From NCBI RefSeq assembly GCF_019968905.1, contig NZ_CP079946.1:2542001-2606000 (forward strand): DNA of 64,000 bases. The letters run 5' to 3'. Under the pieces are notes generated by a model. The model was not told where the DNA came from. It saw only the letters and a list, made by a program, of their open reading frames with translations, and made no database searches. Origin of the DNA: Corallococcus sp. EGB (GTDB lineage: Bacteria > Myxococcota > Myxococcia > Myxococcales > Myxococcaceae). Position numbers and translations under genes: made by a program. The number at the start of each line of letters is the position of its first letter. Position 1 is the stretch's first letter. This document shows, piece after piece, positions 32,655 to 41,248 of the stretch.

Positions 32655-34163
32655 ATGCAAGCCAGGCTGAGCGGAGTTTCATTGTTGGTGATGGCCCTGC
32701 TGCTGGCGGGCTGCGGTTCCTCTACGAGCCCCTCGGAGCCCGTACCGGATGCCGGCACGGTGGTGGATGCCGGCGCCACAGACGACGCGGGCATCCCGGA
32801 CGACGCGGGCAGTCCGGACAGCGGCGTGGCGGAAGGCGCGCCCTGCGAGAAGACCCAGGGCGTGTGCGCGGGAGCGAAGCGCGCGATGGTGGACGGTGCC
32901 TATGAGCCCGTGTGTACCGCGCGCTCCTATGGCGCGAAGTACGAAGAGACAGAGCAGAGCTGCGATGGCTTGGACAACGACTGCGATGGGGTGACGGACC
33001 CAGCGACCTGGGCGGACGTCGCTCCCATGGCGTGGGCTCCCTATTCGTCCATGGTGGACAGCCTTCCGGTGAAGGACGGCTTCCTGGTCGTCGTCTCCGA
33101 CCGTTCCAATCAAATCCAGATCCTCCGTCTGGACTCGGCCCTGTCCCTGGTCGGCACGACGGTGGTGCCGGTCGTGACAGGGAGCGAACCGGCCATGTCG
33201 GCCCAACTGGTCCGCACGTCACGCGGGCCCGCGCTCTTCTTCGCGGCGGAGAGCCCGACCTCGAACTCCTCCACCCAGGGACGCTTCCTGCCGCTCGACG
33301 AGCAGGGAACTCCGCTCATGGAGCCCCCGGGCATCCTCCTCTTCGAGCAACCCGCGAGGTTCGCACCGGCCCGCCTGGACTTCTCCCCGGATGGGAGCCA
33401 TGGCCTGGTCATCTGGGGTTCCTCCTCGCTCGCTACCGGCGATGCCCGCGAGGTCCTCGGGATGATCGTCGGCGCGAACGGTCAGGTCCTCGCCGAGCCC
33501 CGGAGCCTGCTCCAGGCGAAGCAGGAGCGATATTCCCTCTACGGTCAGAGGGTCCTCGGCCTGGACGATGGAGGCTTCGTCGTGCTGACCACGGAAGGCC
33601 CGGGCTTGGTCGCGGACGAGCGCCTGCGCTTGAGGCGCTATGACGCAGACCTCTCGCAGTTGGGCGAGGAGCGCACCTTCGCGGTCGGGTTTGGGGCCAA
33701 CCCCATGCTGGTGTTGTCACCCCCTACGCCGGGAAGTCCCTCGGGAGAGCCCATACTGCTCTTGCGCACTGCTGACGGCACGAATCCACGGTTCGAGCAG
33801 GTCCGAGCCCTGTTCGAGAATGGCGTCCCGGAACCGCTGACGCCCACGACGCCAGGGCAGAGCGCATGGCTCGGAGCGACGATGACGTCGCGTGGGCTCC
33901 AGGTCGCGTGGATCTCCGTGCGCTATGCGCCCGTGCCGGGGCAGGACACGTTCTTTGATTACGAGGGACGGTTCTGGGGCATGAGCCCCTCCGGCACCGT
34001 GACGGATTGGACGCCCGGTCCCACACCCATGCCCCTTCACCGGCACGCGCAATGGGTGTTGATGCATGAGCTGCCGGGCCAGTGGATGGGGGCGCTCCTG
34101 ATGAACGCCACGGCCAACCCCCTCACCTGCACGCTCCGGTCCGTGCGCTACTGCGCGCCCTGA
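32655..34163 (+). CDS. Large lipoprotein with DxDxDG-type metal-binding motif (paralogue 2)
   Basis: 502 residues, tandem paralogue of the preceding gene. It has lipobox LLLAGCGSSTSP, a DAG-rich linker, PCEKTQGVCAGAKRAMVDG and CDGLDNDCDGVTD. The central part has diverged more (SLPVKDGFLVVVSDRSNQIQ), while the end (MPLHRHAQWVLMHELPGQWM) is conserved. SD GAGGAGATG precedes the ATG. The last 16 bases overlap the convergent AraC gene. The two proteins may occupy the same surface with different partners; this is inference. Confidence 0.85.
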   Translation: MQARLSGVSLLVMALLLAGCGSSTSPSEPVPDAGTVVDAGATDDAGIPDDAGSPDSGVAEGAPCEKTQGVCAGAKRAMVDGAYEPVCTARSYGAKYEETEQSCDGLDNDCDGVTDPATWADVAPMAWAPYSSMVDSLPVKDGFLVVVSDRSNQIQILRLDSALSLVGTTVVPVVTGSEPAMSAQLVRTSRGPALFFAAESPTSNSSTQGRFLPLDEQGTPLMEPPGILLFEQPARFAPARLDFSPDGSHGLVIWGSSSLATGDAREVLGMIVGANGQVLAEPRSLLQAKQERYSLYGQRVLGLDDGGFVVLTTEGPGLVADERLRLRRYDADLSQLGEERTFAVGFGANPMLVLSPPTPGSPSGEPILLLRTADGTNPRFEQVRALFENGVPEPLTPTTPGQSAWLGATMTSRGLQVAWISVRYAPVPGQDTFFDYEGRFWGMSPSGTVTDWTPGPTPMPLHRHAQWVLMHELPGQWMGALLMNATANPLTCTLRSVRYCAP

Positions 34164-35035
34164 CCCAAGAGGTGCCCGGCGGCCCAGTCGCCGGGCGTCG
34201 CCGTGCGGAAGGCCCGCGGGGAGCAGCCCAGCTCCCTGCGGAAGGTGTTGATGAAGTTCGACAGGTCCCCGAAGCCCACGTCGAACGCAATTTCTGTCAC
34301 CGGCCGCTGTGTGTCCCGCAGCAGCGCCAGCGCGTGGAGCACCCGCGTCCGCATGAGGAACTGGTGCGGCGTCAGCCCCGTCTCCCGCTTGAACACCCGG
34401 AGGAAGTGATACGGGCTCATGCCAGCCGCGCGCGCCAGGTCGCCCAACGACAGCTCCTCCGTGGAGCCCCGCTCGATGGCGGCCAGCGCCGCGTGCACTC
34501 CGTCGCGCGCAAGACGGCTTGGGGCAACTGAGGACTCCTCTCGCTTGGGGGCCCGCCCCAACTGCGCGCCCACCTCCTTCGCGAGCGCGAGCCCCAGCGC
34601 CTCCAACTCCATCAGCGGTCCCTGCGATGCGAGGCACTGCTCCGCGAGCCGGCGGAGCGCTTCGATGCGAGGCACCGGGGGCAGCACGGGCCGCGCGAAG
34701 TACCGCCGAGGTTCCCCACGCGGCGGAGGCCCCACCAGCCTTTCGAGCGTGGCTTCGTCCATGCGGAAGATGACGCAGCGGTCTCCTCCCGCGTGCTCGT
34801 GGGAGATTTCGTACTGCTGGCCCGGATTGGCGAGCATCGCGCTGCCCGCCGTGAGCAGCCGCGCTCCGTGGTCGCTCCGGAAGCCGAAGACCCCTGAACG
34901 CACCACGGTGATGGAGGTGTCGGTGAACTGCTCCGGCTCCACCTTCGCCCCCTTCGACGCGGGGCACTGGTAGTCGAACACGCGCACCAGCCCGGCGTGT
35001 GCCAGCTTCCGCTGCGGCGACGGTCCACGGCTCAT
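34148..35035 (-). CDS. AraC-family transcriptional regulator
   Basis: 295 residues. A cupin-like N-terminal sensing domain (GVFGFRSDHGARLLTAGSAM, NPGQQYEISHEHAGGDRCVI) and two C-terminal helix-turn-helix motifs (LSLGDLARAAGMSPYHFLRV; PVTEIAFDVGFGDLSNFI). It is divergent from an exported alpha/beta hydrolase gene with 72 bases between starts, so it probably controls that gene. The ligand is unknown. Its 3' end overlaps the lipoprotein gene by 16 bases. Confidence 0.9.
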   Translation of the reverse strand: MSRGPSPQRKLAHAGLVRVFDYQCPASKGAKVEPEQFTDTSITVVRSGVFGFRSDHGARLLTAGSAMLANPGQQYEISHEHAGGDRCVIFRMDEATLERLVGPPPRGEPRRYFARPVLPPVPRIEALRRLAEQCLASQGPLMELEALGLALAKEVGAQLGRAPKREESSVAPSRLARDGVHAALAAIERGSTEELSLGDLARAAGMSPYHFLRVFKRETGLTPHQFLMRTRVLHALALLRDTQRPVTEIAFDVGFGDLSNFINTFRRELGCSPRAFRTATPGDWAAGHLLGQGAQ

Positions 35036-35107
35036 GCGGCCAGCCTAGGGGGCGCGCGCAATTTCCGCCAAGTCCGCACGCGCACCGCGCCGCTACAAGC
35101 CCGCCCC

Positions 35108-36103
35108 ATGCACAACTCATGGATGCTGCGTCGCAGGGAGCTCCTCGGGCTGGCGGCCGGGATGGCCGCCGCGGGAGCCCTCCCGGGATGTCTGTCCCGT
35201 TCCACTCGGGAATCCAACGCGGGGACGCTGGATGCCCGCACCTTCACCGCGGAGCGGCGCTTCCTGAAGACCCGCTTCGGAAGAATCGCCTACGTCGAGC
35301 GTGGCTCCGGCCCCGCGGCCCTCTTCCTCCACGGCTTCCCGCTCAACAGCTTCCAGTGGCGCGGCGCCCTGGAGCGGCTGTCCCCTGACCGCCGCTGCGT
35401 CGCCCCCGACTTCATGGGCCTGGGCTACACGGAGGTCGCGGACGGACAGGACGTGTCGCCCGCGTCGCAGGTGGAGATGCTCGTGGCGCTGCTGGAGGGC
35501 CTCTCCCTCCCGTCCGTCGACGTCGTCGCGAACGACAGCGGAGGCGCCGTCGCGCAGCTCCTCGTCACGCGCCACCCGGAGCGCGTCCGGACCCTGCTCC
35601 TGACCAACTGTGACGTGGAGAGCGAGTGCCCGCCGCCGGCCGTCCTCCCCGTCATCGACATGGCGCGCGACGGCACCTACGTGGACGCGTGGCTCACGCC
35701 GTGGCTCGCGGACAAGCCCCTGGCCCGTTCGGAAGTGGGCATCGGGGGAATGACCTACAGCCATCCCTCCCAGCCCACCGACGAGGCCATCGAGTATTAC
35801 TTCGCGCCGCTGGTCCGCTCCCCGCGGGGGAAGGCCTGGGTGCACGCGTACACGCTGGGCCTGGAGAAGAACGCGCTCGCGGGCATCGAGCCCGCGCTCA
35901 AGCGCTGCCGCGTGCCGGCCCGCATCGTCTGGGGCATGGCCGATACCATCTTCTCTCCCTCCAGCGCGGACTACCTGGACCGCACGCTGGGCAACTCCCG
36001 GGGAGTCCGGCGCGTGGAGGGCGCGAAGCTCTTCTTCCCCGAGGAGTACCCCGACCTCATCGCCGAAGAGGCCCGGCGGCTCTGGGGCGTAGCCTCGCGC
36101 TGA
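35108..36103 (+). CDS. Tat-exported alpha/beta hydrolase lipoprotein with Asp-type nucleophile motif
   Basis: 331 residues. The N terminus has a twin-arginine motif (LRRRELLGLAAG) followed by a lipobox (GALPGC, Cys28), so it is probably exported folded and lipid-anchored. The hydrolase core shows LFLHGFPLNSFQW and DFMGLGYTE. The nucleophile elbow is VVANDSGGAVAQ: Asp143 occupies the position used by haloalkane dehalogenases and epoxide hydrolases, with Ser144 next to it. The terminal His is not obvious in the final segment (VRRVEGAKLFFPEEYPD). The substrate is unknown. The divergent AraC gene is the likely regulator. Confidence 0.85.
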   Translation: MHNSWMLRRRELLGLAAGMAAAGALPGCLSRSTRESNAGTLDARTFTAERRFLKTRFGRIAYVERGSGPAALFLHGFPLNSFQWRGALERLSPDRRCVAPDFMGLGYTEVADGQDVSPASQVEMLVALLEGLSLPSVDVVANDSGGAVAQLLVTRHPERVRTLLLTNCDVESECPPPAVLPVIDMARDGTYVDAWLTPWLADKPLARSEVGIGGMTYSHPSQPTDEAIEYYFAPLVRSPRGKAWVHAYTLGLEKNALAGIEPALKRCRVPARIVWGMADTIFSPSSADYLDRTLGNSRGVRRVEGAKLFFPEEYPDLIAEEARRLWGVASR

Positions 36104-36109
36104 GTGCGG

Positions 36110-36406
36110 CTATTCGCGGCGGAGGCCGGAGTCGTCTTCGTCCCGGGACTCGGGTTCCGGCGGCTCCAACCGGGCCTGCCGCTCACTGGCCTCCCAGGAG
36201 GCCTCGGCGTCACCGGCGTGCACGCGGGCGGCGGCCTGGTCGTCCTGATCACCGGTCCACGTGGTGTGACCTCCCGCGAAGCCCTCCAGCGGTCGGGCGC
36301 CGCGATGCGACTCCACCTCCAGGTCCTTTTCTTCCTGGGCGCGCAGCCGCTCGCGCTCCTGCTCACGCTCGTGTTCGTGCTGCTGCTCCAGAATCCGATC
36401 CGCCAT
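36110..36406 (-). CDS. Small charged protein of unknown function
   Basis: 98 residues, strongly hydrophilic. The first 35 residues (EHEREQERERLRAQEEKDLE) are predicted to be a continuous charged helix; the remainder is Glu/Asp/Arg-rich and probably disordered. A strong SD (AGGAGGTG) lies eight bases before the ATG, which supports a real gene. No domain recognised. It converges on the hydrolase gene with six bases between stops. Confidence 0.6.
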   Translation of the reverse strand: MADRILEQQHEHEREQERERLRAQEEKDLEVESHRGARPLEGFAGGHTTWTGDQDDQAAARVHAGDAEASWEASERQARLEPPEPESRDEDDSGLRRE

Positions 36407-36488
36407 ATCGCATCACCTCCTGCCCCAAGGTGGGGTCGCCCACGTGGGATGGCAGGGGGAGGCGGGCGTTCGTGCGTGGCCGCATGCC

Positions 36489-36662
36489 TGGCATGCGGTC
36501 GACGGCACGGGCATCCCGCGGGTGACGCTCGGGGAGCCCGTGCGGGCCGGCATCCTGAAGGAGCACGGTGAGTGAACCCTGGAGTGGCTCTCATCCACGC
36601 CGACGACACCCGGAGCAAAGCGCCGCATCCTGGAGGGCATTGACCGGGACGGGCTCACGTAA
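36489..36662 (+). pseudogene. Degraded reading frame with internal stop
   Basis: One frame reads WHAVDGTGIPRVTLGEPVRA and continues to EHGE, then a TGA at 36573-36575, then in the same frame TLEWLSSTPTTPGAKRRILE and a TAA at 36660. Both halves have protein-like composition, suggesting one small gene broken by a stop. There is no convincing start. Family not recognised. The rest of the 266-base gap shows nothing else. Confidence 0.3.
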
Positions 36663-36672
36663 GCTGCCCGGC

Positions 36673-37191
36673 ATGCGCCAGCACTTCGAACGCATGACCA
36701 CCGACCGGCTGCTGCTCCGCGCGGTTCGCGAAAGCGACCTGGACGCGGTCTTCGCCCTCCATTCGGATCCGACGACGAACCGGTTCAGCCGCCGCGGCTT
36801 CATGCAGACGCTGGACGACGCGCGGCGGATCCTGGGGCTCTGGCTGGAGGACTGGGAGCGCGAGGGCGTGGGCTACTGGCTGGTGGAGCGCCTGAGTGCA
36901 CCCGGCGTCGTCGTGGGCCTGTGCGGCCTGCGCCACAAGGAGCTGGAGGGGCAGCGCGTCCTCAACCTGGCCTATCGCCTCGCGCCCGAGACCTGGGGCT
37001 CCGGGTATGCCACGGAGGTGTCCCGCGTCGCCCTGGCGCTGGCGGCCCGGCACCTGCCGCACGTTCCGTTGGTGGCCATCATCCACCCGGAGAACACCGC
37101 GTCCATCCACGTGGCGGAGCGGCTCGGGATGCGCCTGGACCGGCACATCACCGAGGACGGCATCCTGAACCGCGTGTACGTGCCCACCTGA
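36673..37191 (+). CDS. GNAT-family N-acetyltransferase (RimJ/RimL type)
   Basis: 172 residues. TTDRLLLRAVRESDLDAVFA opens the fold; LAYRLAPETWGSGYATEVSRVALALA contains the acetyl-CoA pyrophosphate loop, and VPLVAIIHPENTASIHVAERLGM is the typical C-terminal helix and strand. The pattern is that of RimJ/RimL-like enzymes that acetylate N-terminal amines of proteins or small molecules; the substrate is unknown. The ATG at 36673 begins the first conserved strand. Confidence 0.9.
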   Translation: MRQHFERMTTDRLLLRAVRESDLDAVFALHSDPTTNRFSRRGFMQTLDDARRILGLWLEDWEREGVGYWLVERLSAPGVVVGLCGLRHKELEGQRVLNLAYRLAPETWGSGYATEVSRVALALAARHLPHVPLVAIIHPENTASIHVAERLGMRLDRHITEDGILNRVYVPT

Positions 37192-37197
37192 GCGCGC

Positions 37198-40100
37198 TCA
37201 GCGCGGGTCGAACGAAGCGCAGACGCGCACGCCGCTGCGGACATCTCGCGCGGTCGCGTCGCCGGGAGAGAGGTCGGCGCTCGCCGCGACGAAGGAGTCG
37301 TAGTACCAGGAGCCTCCGCGCAGCACGACGCTGCCGAACTCCGGCGTCGCGGAGCGCGTGAGCTCGTAGGCGTTGCCCGCCATGTCCCGCAGGCCGAAGG
37401 GGCTCACCGACGCGGGATGTGTCCCCACCGCGTCCGGCCCGAAGGCCAGCGGCCGCCGGTCATACGTCGCGTCGATGTTGGCGTCGTCCGGCTGGAGCTG
37501 GTCGCCGTGCGGATAGCGGCGGCCGTCCGCGCCCCGGGCCGCGTACTCCCATTCATGCTGGCCGCACAGGCGCGCTCCCGGCAGCCGCTTCGTCCGGTGG
37601 AGCCAGTAGAAGTAGCCCTCCAGGTCCTCGGCGGAGACGCCGGACAGCGGCAGCCGCTTCCAGTCGACGCTCGCGTGCCGCGTGCGCTCCGCGTAGAGCA
37701 GGGGCTCGCCTTCCTTCGCGGTGCGGAACTCCTCGCGGGTGCGGTGGAAGGTGAAGAGCCAGCCCGTGCCCTGACGCCACCGCAGCGTGATGGTGCCCCC
37801 GTCGCCGAAGTGCGGCTGTTCGAGGATCCGCCTCGCGGGCGCGTCCGGCGACAGGTCGTTCAGGTAGGTCAGCCAGTCGCCGAACGTCACCTCGTCGCGG
37901 CCCACCAGGTAGCCGCCGGTCAGGCAGTAGCGATGCATGGGCGGGCTGAAGGTGAACCGCCGCACCACCTCCGGCTCCGCGCTGCCCAGGAGGAAGCAGC
38001 CCGGCGGGATGTAGACGTACCCCTCGGGCACCTGCGTGGGGAGCGTGAGCCGCAACGCCTCACGGGCGCCGTGCGTGAGGAACACCGGGATGTCCACGGA
38101 CACGCGTCCCGGCTGCGTGACGTGGAGCAGGTAGGAGCCCTCCGGGAGGACGAAGCGAGACGTCCTCGTGTCCGGCAGGGCATCGCTTTGGAACGGGCCG
38201 TCGCTCCGGACGATGCGCGCGATGGAGACGTGGGCGCCCGGTGGCGTGCTCTCGAATGTCAGCTCCGCGGGTTCTCGGAAGCGCCGCAGCGAGGCCTCGC
38301 CCTCCTTGGCGGCGTCCACCTCCTGCTCCAGCCGCTGGAGCCATGCGTCGCGCTCGTGGCGCTGGTGGAAGGCTTCCGCGAGCAGGATGCGCTCGGACAG
38401 GACCTTCGCGATGAGCTGGCGCGTTTCGGGATGGTGGCGGTCGCGGTCCAGGCCGCGCTCCAGGCTCCGGCTGGCGCGGGTGAAGGCGGCTTCCGCCTGG
38501 TCGCGCAGGGCGAGCGTCTCCGTCCAGCGCTTCTCCGCGGCGCTGCGCAGGCCCGTGGCGTCCGTCGCGGTCTCCGGGCCCAGCGAGGAGGGGGCCCGGC
38601 CGTCGAACATGGCCAGGGACTCCTCCCGGCTCGCGAGCGCCCTCGCGGCCAGCGTGCGCCCCGAAGCCAGCGCCTCCTTCGCGGTGCCCAGCTCCGCGGC
38701 GATGATGCGCGAGTCCTCCAGGTACGCCTGGAGCTTCAGGCCGCCATAGGACGCGAGCACGGCGAGCGCGAGCACGAGCGCGGTGAGCCCCCGCCCCCAG
38801 CGCGCGCGGCGCACGGCGCGGTGGGACGCGCTCAGGAAGGCCTGCTCCCGGGTGCCCAGCGTGGCGGGGTCCAGCAGCCGCACCTCGTCCAGCTGGCGCT
38901 GACCCCAGAGCGCTTCATGGGCGCGACGCAGCCGGTCCCACTCCGCGCTGGCCACCTCCACGCGCTTGCGCAGCAGGCGGTGCCCGATGTCGTCGTCCAG
39001 CCAGTCGCGCAGCGTGCCCCAGCTCGCGATGAGCGACTCGTGCGCAATCCCCCAGCGCGGCAGCCCGTTCACCGCGCGCGTGTGCAGCAGCCGGCCCTCG
39101 ACGAGCATGCGCAGCGCCGCGAGCGAGGTGCCATCCGAAGCGTCCGCGAGCTCCTCCGCGCCGCGCTCGATGCGCGTGCCCTCCGCCGTCACCAGCTGGA
39201 GCAGCAGCCGCCGCGCCGCCGCGTACTCCGCCGGGCTCATGCGCGCGAGCACGCCATCCGCATGCCGGGACAGCGCTCCGGCCACGCCGCCCATCGCGTC
39301 CAGCGCCGCGCGCGTGATGCGTCCCCGGGCCGCGTCGCGGCGCTCCCACAGCTCCGCGAGCGCGAACTGGAGGAGCGGGAGGCTGCCCACGCCATGCGCC
39401 GTGGAGGCGACGAGCGCCTGCACCAGCTCCGGTGATTCGAAGGCGACGCCCCGCGCCCGGGCCGGGCCGATGATGGCCTCGCGCACGCCCTCGGGAGACA
39501 GCGGCCGGAGGATGTAGAGCGCTCGCTCCGCCTCCTCGCCCAGCCCCGGCAGCGCGCACAGGCGCGTGAGGAAGTCGCCGCGCACGGCCAGCAGCACGTG
39601 CACCCCCGGTGACGGCAGGGCCAGCTCTCCCAGCACCCGGGCGACGTGCGCGGCCTGGGCGGGGTCGGAGAGGGTGAGCAGCTCCTCCATCTGGTCGATG
39701 AGGAGCAGCAGCCCGCGTCCCCGGCCATGCTTCTCCCGCAGCGCCTGCCCCAGCCACTCGGGCGTGTCCGTGAGGGCGGTGACGAGCTCGGACTCCTTGC
39801 GCCCCAGCACCGGCGCGAGCGCGGCGGCCAGGGCCTCCAGCGGGCGATGTCCGGGCCACAGCGTGATGACGTGCGGCGCCTGTCCGTCGCCCAGGTCGCC
39901 GGCCGCCACCCGGGGCAGCACGCCCGCGCGGCACAGCGACGACTTGCCCGTCCCGGAGTCTCCGGCGACGAGGACCAGCGGCCGCGTGCGCAGGCGCTCC
40001 AGCACCGCGCGGATGTCGCCCTCGCGTCCGAAGAAGAGGGCCCGGTGCTCGGCCGCGAACGGCGCCAGGCCCCGGTAGGGATTGCCTGCGGTCAAGGGCA

Positions 40101-41130
40101 CGGGCGCGATGGAGCGATCCAACAGCTCCAGCGGCTCACACAGCGCCTCCGCCGAGGCGAAGCGCTCCCGCGGATCCACCGCGAGACAGCGCAGGATGAT
40201 GGCGGCGAAGTCGGGGTCCACCTCCGGGCCCAGCGGGGCGCGGTGGGGCGTGGTGTCGTCGGGCCTGCGCGACGTGCGGCGGGGCACCTGGCCCGTGCAC
40301 AGCTCGTGGAGGATGAGGCCCAGCGCGTACAGGTCGCTGCGCGCGGTCGCCGGTCCTCCCGCGAGCAGCTCCGGCGCCAGGTAGGGCAGGGTGCCCACGA
40401 GCAGCGGTGAGCCGGACGCCAGCTCCGCGCCCACCTCGAAGCGCTCGGCGAGGCCGAAGTCGAGCAGCTTCACCTCGCCCTCGCGCGTGACGATCGCGTT
40501 GGAGGGCTTCAGGTCGCGATGCAGGACTCCCTGGCGGTGCGCCGCCGCGAGCCCGCGCGCCAGCCCCACGCCCAGGGACAGCACCCGGCGCCACGGCACC
40601 GGCAGGGGAAGCTCCGCGAGCGTCTCTCCGATGACGTACTCGGAGACGATGAACTGATGGCCATCCACCGCGCCCACGCTGAACACACTGACGATGTTCG
40701 CGTGCTGCAACCTCGCGAGCGCCCGGGCCTCGGTCGTGAACAGGTCGCGCAAGCGCTCATCCGACTGCGCCGCCGCCATGAACTTCACCGCGACGCGCCG
40801 GTCCAGTGACGTGTCGTGCGCCAGGTACACGATGCCCATGCCGCCCCGGCCCAGCGGGCGCTCCAGGCGGAACGAGGAGAACGACGGCGGCGGCGTCCAG
40901 GGCTCCGTCTCCGGCGGCGGCAGGCGGTCCGTCTCCCGCGCATCGGGAGGCTCCGGGTCCTCCACCGCCGAGCGCTGGATGCCGGGCGTCAGCGTGGCCA
41001 GCAGACCCCGGCACTCGTTGCAGCCCGCGGCATGGCGGTGCACCCGTGCCAGCGCCTCGTCCGTCAGCCGGTCCTCGAGCAGCTCGACCAGGATTTCGTC
41101 GGTCAGACAGTTGGAAGGGGGGGCGCTCAC
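37198..41130 (-). CDS. Multidomain Ser/Thr kinase with zinc-finger tail, nSTAND ATPase and FGE-sulfatase domain
   Basis: 1310 residues. An anti-sigma-like zinc motif H33-AAG-C37-NE-C40 precedes a protein kinase (GRGGMG 94-99, Lys116, HRDLKPSN with Asp206, DFG 224-226). Then PYRGLAPF and a Walker A GDSGTGKSS (390-398) with Walker B LLLLIDQMEE mark an nSTAND/WD-type ATPase. A membrane helix (ALVLALAVLASYGGL), a helical region and a PEGA-like segment lead to a formylglycine-generating-enzyme domain (GYVYIPPGCFLLGS ... LRDMAGNAYELTR ... VLRGGSWYYDSFVAA). The kinase half is cytoplasmic and the FGE half outside. GTG start. Divergent from a sigma factor gene, which it probably regulates. Confidence 0.92.
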   Translation of the reverse strand: MSAPPSNCLTDEILVELLEDRLTDEALARVHRHAAGCNECRGLLATLTPGIQRSAVEDPEPPDARETDRLPPPETEPWTPPPSFSSFRLERPLGRGGMGIVYLAHDTSLDRRVAVKFMAAAQSDERLRDLFTTEARALARLQHANIVSVFSVGAVDGHQFIVSEYVIGETLAELPLPVPWRRVLSLGVGLARGLAAAHRQGVLHRDLKPSNAIVTREGEVKLLDFGLAERFEVGAELASGSPLLVGTLPYLAPELLAGGPATARSDLYALGLILHELCTGQVPRRTSRRPDDTTPHRAPLGPEVDPDFAAIILRCLAVDPRERFASAEALCEPLELLDRSIAPVPLTAGNPYRGLAPFAAEHRALFFGREGDIRAVLERLRTRPLVLVAGDSGTGKSSLCRAGVLPRVAAGDLGDGQAPHVITLWPGHRPLEALAAALAPVLGRKESELVTALTDTPEWLGQALREKHGRGRGLLLLIDQMEELLTLSDPAQAAHVARVLGELALPSPGVHVLLAVRGDFLTRLCALPGLGEEAERALYILRPLSPEGVREAIIGPARARGVAFESPELVQALVASTAHGVGSLPLLQFALAELWERRDAARGRITRAALDAMGGVAGALSRHADGVLARMSPAEYAAARRLLLQLVTAEGTRIERGAEELADASDGTSLAALRMLVEGRLLHTRAVNGLPRWGIAHESLIASWGTLRDWLDDDIGHRLLRKRVEVASAEWDRLRRAHEALWGQRQLDEVRLLDPATLGTREQAFLSASHRAVRRARWGRGLTALVLALAVLASYGGLKLQAYLEDSRIIAAELGTAKEALASGRTLAARALASREESLAMFDGRAPSSLGPETATDATGLRSAAEKRWTETLALRDQAEAAFTRASRSLERGLDRDRHHPETRQLIAKVLSERILLAEAFHQRHERDAWLQRLEQEVDAAKEGEASLRRFREPAELTFESTPPGAHVSIARIVRSDGPFQSDALPDTRTSRFVLPEGSYLLHVTQPGRVSVDIPVFLTHGAREALRLTLPTQVPEGYVYIPPGCFLLGSAEPEVVRRFTFSPPMHRYCLTGGYLVGRDEVTFGDWLTYLNDLSPDAPARRILEQPHFGDGGTITLRWRQGTGWLFTFHRTREEFRTAKEGEPLLYAERTRHASVDWKRLPLSGVSAEDLEGYFYWLHRTKRLPGARLCGQHEWEYAARGADGRRYPHGDQLQPDDANIDATYDRRPLAFGPDAVGTHPASVSPFGLRDMAGNAYELTRSATPEFGSVVLRGGSWYYDSFVAASADLSPGDATARDVRSGVRVCASFDPR

Positions 41131-41248
41131 GGAGTCCGGCCCTTCACGCTAGGCCACGCGCCGCGCGGCGTTCAATGACACACGCGGGCACGGTGTCCCG
41201 CACCGGGCGCCCGCCGCGCGTGGAGGGCGGTCCGGAGTGTGCCATGCT

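Noticed and set aside
37417-39435. A 672-residue plus-strand frame opposite the large kinase gene
   Set aside because: Antisense shadow of a gene with clear domains.
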